Assembly (NCBI RefSeq): GCF_900197875.1
Contig: NZ_FZMO01000323.1
Span: 1 to 41,407 of the forward strand
Length of the DNA: 41,407 nt
Source: Frankia canadensis
GTDB lineage: Bacteria; Actinomycetota; Actinomycetes; Frankiales; Frankiaceae
Reading direction: 5' to 3'
Position numbers and translations under genes: made by a program. This document shows positions 14,679 through 20,546 of this stretch, in pieces. Under the pieces are notes generated by a model that saw only the letters and a program-made list of their open reading frames with translations, did not search any database and was not told where the DNA came from. Position 1 is the stretch's first letter. Every line of letters begins with the position of its first letter.

Positions 14679-15176
14679 ATGATTGGCCGGCTCCGGGGGA
14701 AAACCACCTGGGGCTCGCTGTCCGTCTTCCCGCTTTTCGTCCTCGTGCTGCTGGGCGTCCTGCTCATGCACGGCGGGCTGTCTGCCCACGTCAACCGTCA
14801 GGCGCATGCCCCCGCCGGGGCACACAGCGGTACATCGATGCCCGTGGGCGCTATGCCAACGCGTCCCGAGGCCACGCCCCTGTCTCGGGCTGGTAACGGC
14901 CCGGGGCAACGGCCGCTCACGGTGGACCACATCCGGAACAGCCCGGACTGCGAGAGCGGACATGCCGGCGCGATGTGTCTGGCGTTCCTGCGCCTGGCCG
15001 GTTTCCTGACCGGTTTCCTGACCGCCGTCCTGCTGATCGGCTGGGCCGCCCACCTGGTCCGCCGCGGTGGGAGACGGTCGCAGACGGCTACCTTCCGATC
15101 CGGACGATCGCCGCCAGACGGTCCGCCACGGTCCCGTGCTCCCTCGCTCGCCTCACTCTGCGTGCTGCGCCTGTAG
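14679..15176 (+). CDS. DUF6153-family membrane protein
   Basis: The protein has 165 residues. There is one hydrophobic span near residues 12-32 (FPLFVLVLLGVLLMHGGLSAH), an outer loop with Cys-containing DCESGHAGAMC, a second span (LRLAGFLTGFLTAVLLIGWAAHL) and a tail ending PSLASLCVLRL, which is the family hallmark as I recall it. Function is unknown; relatives often sit beside DUF305 proteins. I prefer the ATG at 14679 over the GTG at 14631 because the hydrophobic segment then starts at a normal distance. It lies 84 bases after the NlpC/P60 gene and 78 before DUF305. Confidence 0.75.
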   Translation: MIGRLRGKTTWGSLSVFPLFVLVLLGVLLMHGGLSAHVNRQAHAPAGAHSGTSMPVGAMPTRPEATPLSRAGNGPGQRPLTVDHIRNSPDCESGHAGAMCLAFLRLAGFLTGFLTAVLLIGWAAHLVRRGGRRSQTATFRSGRSPPDGPPRSRAPSLASLCVLRL

Positions 15177-15254
15177 ACCGATCACCCTCGCGCACCGGCC
15201 GGATCTCCGCGCCGCGCGCCGGCCTTCGGACCTACGGACAGACAAGGAACCAGC

Positions 15255-15875
15255 ATGAGACGACTCATCCTGCTCATTCCCGCGATCTTTGCGGCGATCG
15301 TACTCAGCGCCTGCGGCAGCGGGGGCGGTGCCGCCGACGCCACCGATGCCACCGATCACAACACCGCCGACATCACCTTCGCCCAGAACATGATCCCCCA
15401 TCACCAGCAGGCGATCGCGATGGCCGACCTGGCCAGCACCCGGGCCCACAACCCGGAGGTGAAGGCGCTCGCCCAGCAGATCCGCCGAGCCCAGGCGCCC
15501 GAGATCGCCACCATGACCGACTGGCTCACCACCTGGCACCAGCCCATCACGCCTGCCCACTCCACCCCCGGCATGGGCGGACACGGGATGGGAGAGCACG
15601 GCATGGGCGGAACCGGTTCGGCCACCCCCATGCCGGGTGGCATGGCCGGAATGATGAGCGACACGGACATGACGAAAATGTCGATGGCAACCGGTCAAGC
15701 CTTCGACAGGATGTTCCTCACGATGATGATCATGCATCACCAGGGAGCGGTCGCCATGGCGAAGGCGGAGATCCGCGACGGACGCTACGCCCCGGCGAAG
15801 AAGCTCGCGGACAGCATTCAGACCACACAGACAACCGAAATTACAACTATGCAGAACCTGCTCACAAGAATCTGA
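15255..15875 (+). CDS. DUF305 lipoprotein, probably copper-binding
   Basis: The protein has 206 residues. A lipoprotein signal ends in VLSAC with Cys20 as the lipidated residue. Two DUF305 halves are visible: FAQNMIPHHQQAIAMADLA (about 42-60) and FLTMMIMHHQGAVAMAKAEI (about 153-175). Between them lies a Gly/Met/His-rich linker (GMGGHGMGEHGMGG and following Met residues). DUF305 proteins such as cyanobacterial CopM bind copper through Met and His, so copper binding at the outer membrane face is likely. AAGGAACC precedes the ATG. It is the last gene of the NlpC/P60 - DUF6153 - DUF305 run. Confidence 0.88.
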   Translation: MRRLILLIPAIFAAIVLSACGSGGGAADATDATDHNTADITFAQNMIPHHQQAIAMADLASTRAHNPEVKALAQQIRRAQAPEIATMTDWLTTWHQPITPAHSTPGMGGHGMGEHGMGGTGSATPMPGGMAGMMSDTDMTKMSMATGQAFDRMFLTMMIMHHQGAVAMAKAEIRDGRYAPAKKLADSIQTTQTTEITTMQNLLTRI

Positions 15876-16095
15876 CCAAGGTATCCCAAGCGTCGCCACG
15901 TTTCCGAACGCGAAGAGAAACGTATCCCGACGACGATCCCCACGATAGCGGTCACCAGACGGACCGCGGCGTCCGGACCCCCAGACCTGCGGAACGGGCC
16001 GCGGCGGGATTGGCGACGCCGCCGGGCAGGACGAACGCGTCGTAGTCCGCCGCCGCCGCGTCGGCGGATGCACTAGGACGGCCGTACTAGTCAAG

Positions 16096-16142
16096 CCCGG
16101 AGAGCGCCGGCCTCGACATCGACGAGGCCGGCGCTCTCCGGG
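16096..16142. terminator. Strong bidirectional terminator hairpin
   Basis: A perfect 20-base-pair stem (16096-16115 with 16123-16142) with a 7-base loop lies between the convergent DUF305 and DUF1772 genes. The rest of the 312-base gap (15876-16187) shows no gene. Confidence 0.8.
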
Positions 16143-16187
16143 TGACCTGCCACGGAAGGCGGCGTCACGGCCGCCACTGGAGAGGAG

Positions 16188-16667
16188 TCAGGACGCGGTC
16201 GCCGCCAGGGCGAGCAGTACCAGGGCGCTGATCGCGGCGATCGTCCGGATGGAGTTGAAATGGTCCCAGCGGGCCCGCTGGGACTGCCAGTCGCTCGGCG
16301 GCGCCTCCGGCGTCCAGGTGGCCATCGCGTTGTTGATCGGGAGGTCACCCCGAACGGTGACGATGATGTTGACGAGGACGCCCACCGCGGCGACCGCGGC
16401 GAGGATCGCGCAGGCCCTGGAGCCGGCCACGGCGGCGGTCACCGCCAGAGCGACCGTCGAGAGCAGGCAGGCGATCTGCAACGGCTTCATGAACTTCGGG
16501 TAGCTGATATCGAACGCCTGTTTGACGAGGACGTAGGTGGTCGTAGGCAGGGAGTGCATCGCGGGGCGCACTGCGACCAGGCCGATGGTCATCGTGCCGG
16601 CGACGAGCCCGGTCAGTACGAGGGAGACTGCGGCAAGGGCCGAGACCATGGTTTTTCGGCTCTCCAT
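16188..16667 (-). CDS. DUF1772-family four-helix membrane protein
   Basis: The protein has 159 residues with four hydrophobic segments: residues about 8-32, 55-75, 82-105 and 138-157. The conserved motif between helices 3 and 4, LPINNAMATW, then SQRARWDHFNSIRT, is characteristic of DUF1772 proteins, some of which are annotated as anthrone oxygenases. The conserved Asn and Trp-His in that loop are present. The function in bacteria is unclear. It stands alone after the strong terminator, convergent with the DUF305 operon. Confidence 0.8.
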   Translation of the reverse strand: MESRKTMVSALAAVSLVLTGLVAGTMTIGLVAVRPAMHSLPTTTYVLVKQAFDISYPKFMKPLQIACLLSTVALAVTAAVAGSRACAILAAVAAVGVLVNIIVTVRGDLPINNAMATWTPEAPPSDWQSQRARWDHFNSIRTIAAISALVLLALAATAS

Positions 16668-16793
16668 CCATCAGACGCGGCTGGGTGCTTGCTTCATACC
16701 AACCAGGCCAGGCCGTCGCGGCCCACTGGCCACTTCGTGCCTGATCCGGCGAAAACCCCACGGCGCGACGGACAAGCCCACCATCGCCGGGTC

Positions 16794-17087
16794 TCAGGTG
16801 AGGGGCGGGAGGGGTTGGCTCGCGTCGAGCACGGCGCGGAAGGGGTCGCCGCGCCGAGCCAGACGGTCGAAGACCGTGCGGATCGTGACGCTGTCGGGGC
16901 GCAGCGCGGGGTCGTCGAGCTCGTCCCAGGCTCGCGTCTCGTCGAAGGTCGTCCCGGGTGCCACCGGCATCCAGATCTGGACGCCGCGTCGGCCGGTCAG
17001 CTTCGGGCACGCCCGCACACCCAGGTGCTCGAAGGCGCTGCGGTGCAGGCGGGCGAGCACCAGGCCCTGGAACTCGCCCGTACCCTC
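16794..17087 (-). pseudogene. Remnant of a LigD-type DNA polymerase/primase domain gene
   Basis: The frame reads VLARLHRSAFEHLGVRACPK, then LTGRRGVQIWMPVAPGTTF and, after RAW, DELDDPALRPDSVTIRTVFD and RLARRGDPF. Both blocks match the polymerase domain of LigD-like proteins involved in end joining. At about 16925 the block before and the block after are joined directly, so roughly 50-60 residues that normally hold the DYTQN region are missing without loss of frame. The N-terminal part with the catalytic Asp pair is also absent. The frame can be extended to 17219 but that part has no homology that I see. No Ku or ligase gene is in the window. Confidence 0.7.
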
Positions 17088-17197
17088 GTCCGTGCCGGCC
17101 TTCCCACGTTCTGGTGGTCCTTCGGGAGCCTGGTCCCGCACGGGTCGGCGCCCTCGCCCCCGCCTCGGCGTGGGCGGTCGCTGCCAAGGAGCGGACA

Positions 17198-18517
17198 ATG
17201 CGGGACATCCTCGAGTCACTTCGGCGGCTGTGGGACGCCGGCGAGACCTTCGCGCTCGCCACGGTGATCCGCGTCCACGGCAGCGCGCCCCGCGAGCCCG
17301 GCGCGGCGATGGCGGTCACCGCGGGCGGCGAGGTGGTGGGCAGCGTGTCGGGCGGGTGCGTCGAGGCCGCCGTGTACGACGCGGGAGTTGAGGTGCTGAC
17401 CACCGGACAGACGGTGTTGCGGTCCTTCGGCATCACCGACGACGACGCCTTCGCCGTCGGGCTGACCTGCGGCGGGACGCTCGACGTGCTGATCCGGCCA
17501 GTGGATCCGACCAACAGCGGGCCGCTCGGCGACATTCTCGCGTCGATCGCCGGCGGCGAGCCGGTGTCGGTGGCCACCGTGGTGTCCGGCGCCGCGTCGA
17601 CGGGGGCGCAGCTGGCGGTCTGGGGCGACAGGGTCGCCGGCTCGCTCAGCCCGGACACCCTGGCCTACGCCGCCCAGGAGGCGACGGATCCGGACGCGGT
17701 GGACCTGGACGCGGCGGTGGTCAAGGACACGCGCGGTCAGCTCGACCAGGGCGGCGTGGCGCTGTGGCACTACGGGCCGCCCGGCAGGCGGCGGCGCCGC
17801 GAGCAGCCCGGCGAAGGGGCCGCGGACGGCGAAGGGGCCGCGGACTGCGAACGGGCCGACGAGGACGAACGGGCCGAGGATGTCGTCGAGACGGCCGACG
17901 GGGTGGAGGTTTTCGTCGAGTCGTTCGGTCCGCCGCCGCGCATGCTCGTGTTCGGCGCGGTCGACTTCGCGGCGGCCCTCAGCCGGATCGGGCGGGCCCT
18001 CGGCTACCGGGTGACGGTGTGCGACGCGCGACCGGTCTTCGCGACGGGGAGACGTTTCCCGGACGCCGACGAGGTCGTCCGCGACTGGCCGCACCGCTAT
18101 CTGAGGTCAACCGCGGTCGACGACCGCACGGTGATCGTCGCGCTCACCCATGACCCGAAGTTCGACACGCCGCTGCTGGCCGCCGCCCTGCGCGGGCCGG
18201 CGGGGTATGTGGGCGCCATGGGGTCGCGGCGCGCCCATGCCGATCGGGTGCGCCGGCTGCGCGCCGCGGGGGTCACGACCGCGGAACTGTCGCGGCTGCG
18301 CTCCCCCATCGGCCTGGACCTTGGCGCGCGCACGCCCGAGGAGACCGCGGTCTCCATCGCCGCGGAGATCATCGGACTGCGCTCGGAAGGGCGGTGGCTG
18401 CCCCTGAGCGTCACCTCCGGTGAGATCCACCGCCCGGCTCCTGGACGGCCCGCGGCGGCGGGTGCCACCTCCGGCGCCGAGGCCGGCGGGGCCGTCAGGC
18501 GAGCGCGCATTGGTTGA
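17198..18517 (+). CDS. XdhC/CoxI-family molybdenum-cofactor maturation protein
   Basis: The protein has 439 residues. The N-terminal XdhC domain shows FALATVIRVHGSAPREPGAAMAV and SVSGGCVEAAVYD, with the conserved Cys of the GGCVE motif. A Rossmann-like C-terminal domain follows (PPRMLVFGAVDFAAALSRI, ALTHDPKFDTPLLAAAL, YVGAMGSRRAHADRV). Between them is an inserted acidic linker with repeated GEGAAD. XdhC proteins bind molybdenum cofactor and help sulfurate and insert it into xanthine or CO dehydrogenase-type enzymes. The ATG at 17198 has AAGGAG upstream. No molybdenum hydroxylase gene is in the window, so its client lies elsewhere. Confidence 0.9.
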   Translation: MRDILESLRRLWDAGETFALATVIRVHGSAPREPGAAMAVTAGGEVVGSVSGGCVEAAVYDAGVEVLTTGQTVLRSFGITDDDAFAVGLTCGGTLDVLIRPVDPTNSGPLGDILASIAGGEPVSVATVVSGAASTGAQLAVWGDRVAGSLSPDTLAYAAQEATDPDAVDLDAAVVKDTRGQLDQGGVALWHYGPPGRRRRREQPGEGAADGEGAADCERADEDERAEDVVETADGVEVFVESFGPPPRMLVFGAVDFAAALSRIGRALGYRVTVCDARPVFATGRRFPDADEVVRDWPHRYLRSTAVDDRTVIVALTHDPKFDTPLLAAALRGPAGYVGAMGSRRAHADRVRRLRAAGVTTAELSRLRSPIGLDLGARTPEETAVSIAAEIIGLRSEGRWLPLSVTSGEIHRPAPGRPAAAGATSGAEAGGAVRRARIG

Positions 18518-18543
18518 TATCAGCGATATCTACTACCTATACT
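18514..18543 (+). promoter_or_regulatory. Promoter of the ferredoxin/catabolic block
   Basis: TTGATA (18514-18519) and TATACT (18538-18543) are 18 bases apart, a good sigma-70-type pair. GATATC-AGC-GATATC at 18516-18530 overlaps the -35 region and could be a second operator. Confidence 0.65.
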
Positions 18544-18550
18544 CAGACTC

Positions 18551-18570
18551 CACGTGACCAAGGTCACGTA
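18551..18570. promoter_or_regulatory. Operator-like dyad downstream of the -10 box
   Basis: ACGTGACC-AA-GGTCACGT at 18552-18569 is a perfect inverted repeat just after the promoter, placed for repression. A half-site GGTCACG recurs at 18954-18960 after the next promoter. The TetR at 25207 is a candidate ligand but its own gene has a different dyad. Confidence 0.6.
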
Positions 18571-18714
18571 GGAGGCCGGACACCACACCCCGGAGACGAC
18601 GCCGCGGCGGCTCGCGGTCGGCAGCGCCACCCCGCACCGCGCCCGGTGGACGTGGCGTCCCAGCCGCGCCCCGCGCGGACAACAGATCTGGGCACCGTCA
18701 GACGGAGGTAGGCC

Positions 18715-18909
18715 ATGCGGATCCGCATCGAGGACGCGGAGTGTCAGGGGCATGCACTGTGCGCCATGAACGCGCCCGACCTGATCGACACGAGCGAGCA
18801 GGACGGTCACGCCGTCGCGCTCGTCTCCGAGGTCCCGCCCGAGCTCGTGCCCACGGCCCGGCTCGCGGAGCTCGGCTGCCCCGAGCGGGCGATCGTTCTC
18901 GAGGACTGA
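18715..18909 (+). CDS. P450-type ferredoxin with a C-x2-H-x2-C iron-sulfur motif
   Basis: The protein has 64 residues. The cluster ligands are Cys10, (His13), Cys16 and Cys55 in ECQGHALC and GCPERA, with His in place of one Cys. This is the pattern of small actinobacterial ferredoxins that carry a 3Fe-4S (or adaptable) cluster and pass electrons to cytochrome P450 enzymes. A strong GGAGG precedes the ATG. No P450 gene is present here, so its partner is elsewhere or another oxygenase. It is the first gene after the promoter at 18514; a second promoter-like pair follows it. Confidence 0.9.
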   Translation: MRIRIEDAECQGHALCAMNAPDLIDTSEQDGHAVALVSEVPPELVPTARLAELGCPERAIVLED

Positions 18910-18922
18910 CCGAATCGGCGGG

Positions 18923-18951
18923 TTGAGTCAGTAATACAAGTTCACTACTTT
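18923..18951 (+). promoter_or_regulatory. Promoter of the aldehyde dehydrogenase gene
   Basis: TTGAGT (18923-18928) and TACTTT (18946-18951) are 17 bases apart. TTGGTCACGG follows directly, carrying the half-site of the dyad at 18551, so both promoters may share a repressor. Confidence 0.55.
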
Positions 18952-19015
18952 TTGGTCACGGACATCCACGCGGCGACCGTCACACCCGTGCGACCCGTAC
19001 GGCGAGAGGACCCTC

Positions 19016-20488
19016 ATGCCCGTCCAGGAAGCTCCGCTCGACCTGTTAGGCGAGGCCGGTCTGCTGATCGGCGACAAGATCGTGCACTCCGCCTCGGGCG
19101 GCATCCACCAGCACATCTACGCCGCCACCGGCAGCCCGACCGTCGAGGTGCCGGTCGCCGGACCCGCGGAGATCGACCAGGCGGTGACGAGCGCTCGGGC
19201 GGCGTTCGGCGCCTGGCGGGCGATGCCCGCGAGCGCGCGCCGCGACGCGCTGCTGCGCCTGGCCGGGCTGCTGCGCGAGCACGCCGAGGAGCTCGGCCGG
19301 CTCGCCGTCATCGACAACGGCGCACCCGCCTACATCCACCACTTCGCCCCGCACGCGGCCGCCGAGCTGTTCACCTACAACGCCGGCTGGATCGACAAGA
19401 TCGGCGGCGAGGTCATCACCACCGACCAGGTGCCGTCGTTCGACTACACCCGGGACGAGCCGTTCGGCGTCGTCGGGGTGATCATCCCGTGGAACGGGCC
19501 CGTCCACGCGATCGGCATGACCTGCGCCCCCGCGCTCGCCGCCGGCAACTGCGTGATCGTCAAGCCGCCGGAGCTGACGCCGTTCTCCGCTCTGCGCATC
19601 GGCCAGCTCGCCCTCGAGGCCGGCCTGCCGCCGGGCGTGTTCCAGGTCGTACCGGGCGCGGCGGACGCGGGCGCGGCCCTGGTCGCCCACCCGGGCGTCG
19701 ACAAGGTGCATTTCACCGGTAGTGGGGCGGTCGGCAAGGCGGTCCTGACCGGCGCCGCGGCGACACTCAAGCCCGTCGCCCTGGAGCTCGGCGGCAAGTC
19801 CGCCAACCTGATCTTCGATGACGCCGACCTCGTCACCGCCGCGAGCCAGTCGCTTGGCGCGATCGTGAACCTGTCCGGCCAGGGCTGCATCAACGGCACC
19901 AGGGTCCTCGTCCAGGCCTCGGTCTACGACCAGGTCGTCGAGATCATCCGGGCGGCCGTCGAGCAGATCCCGCTCGGCGACCCCGCCACCGCGCTCGCGC
20001 CGCCCACCATGGGCCCGGTGATCAACTCCGCCGCGTGCACCCGGATCATGGGCGTCATCGACCGGGCGAAGTCCCAGGGCGAGGGGCGCCTGCTCATCGG
20101 CGGGTCCCGCGGCGCCGACGACTTCGCCGGCGGCTACTACATCCAGCCGACGGTGTTCGTCGACGTCGACAACTCCAGCCGGCTCGCCCAGGAGGAGATC
20201 TTCGGGCCGGTCCTCTCGGTGATCAAGTTCATCGACGAGAAGGACGCGATCCGCATCGCCAACGACACCGAGTTCGGCCTCGCCGCCTACATCCAGACCA
20301 ACGATGTTCGCCGGGCGCACCGGGTCAGCGCCGCGCTGGAAGCGGGCAACGTCTGGGTCAACGGCTTCGTCGGCATCCACGAGGCGATCCCCTTCGGCGG
20401 GGTGAAACAGAGCGGCATCGGCCGGCTCGGCGGCATCGCGGGCATCCGCGAGTTCTCCCGGTCCAAGAACGTCTGGATGGCGCTGTGA
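19016..20488 (+). CDS. NAD(P)-dependent aldehyde dehydrogenase
   Basis: The protein has 490 residues, the usual length. It shows the cofactor region GVIIPWNGPVHAIGMTCAPALAAGN and VKPPELTPFSAL, the FTGSGAVGK nucleotide motif, Glu257 in LELGGKSANLIF and catalytic Cys291 in SGQGCINGTRV, plus the late EEIFGPVLSVI motif. It oxidises an aldehyde to a carboxylic acid. AGAGGA precedes the ATG. Next to a CoA-transferase and an alcohol-type SDR, it probably acts in the middle of an alcohol - aldehyde - acid - acyl-CoA route, but the substrate is unknown. Confidence 0.92.
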   Translation: MPVQEAPLDLLGEAGLLIGDKIVHSASGGIHQHIYAATGSPTVEVPVAGPAEIDQAVTSARAAFGAWRAMPASARRDALLRLAGLLREHAEELGRLAVIDNGAPAYIHHFAPHAAAELFTYNAGWIDKIGGEVITTDQVPSFDYTRDEPFGVVGVIIPWNGPVHAIGMTCAPALAAGNCVIVKPPELTPFSALRIGQLALEAGLPPGVFQVVPGAADAGAALVAHPGVDKVHFTGSGAVGKAVLTGAAATLKPVALELGGKSANLIFDDADLVTAASQSLGAIVNLSGQGCINGTRVLVQASVYDQVVEIIRAAVEQIPLGDPATALAPPTMGPVINSAACTRIMGVIDRAKSQGEGRLLIGGSRGADDFAGGYYIQPTVFVDVDNSSRLAQEEIFGPVLSVIKFIDEKDAIRIANDTEFGLAAYIQTNDVRRAHRVSAALEAGNVWVNGFVGIHEAIPFGGVKQSGIGRLGGIAGIREFSRSKNVWMAL

Positions 20489-20496
20489 CGCCGTCG

Positions 20497-20540
20497 CCCG
20501 TCGCATCGCTCTGAAGGGCCCGTCGCATCGCTCTGAGGGG
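20497..20540. repeat. Two 22-base tandem repeats before the CoA-transferase gene
   Basis: Units at 20497-20518 and 20519-20540 differ at one base. The second ends in GGGG and serves as part of the ribosome binding site of the gene at 20547, so the duplication alters the leader between two coupled genes. Confidence 0.8.
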
Positions 20541-20546
20541 AAGCAC

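Noticed and set aside
16071-16091. CTAG-containing dyad near the terminator as another BlaI site
   Set aside because: It has CTAG arms but not CTACA-N5-TAGTAG, and no gene start follows.
18528-18545. CTACTAC upstream of the ferredoxin as a third BlaI-type operator
   Set aside because: There is no TAGTAG half at the required spacing; it is within the promoter at 18514-18543.
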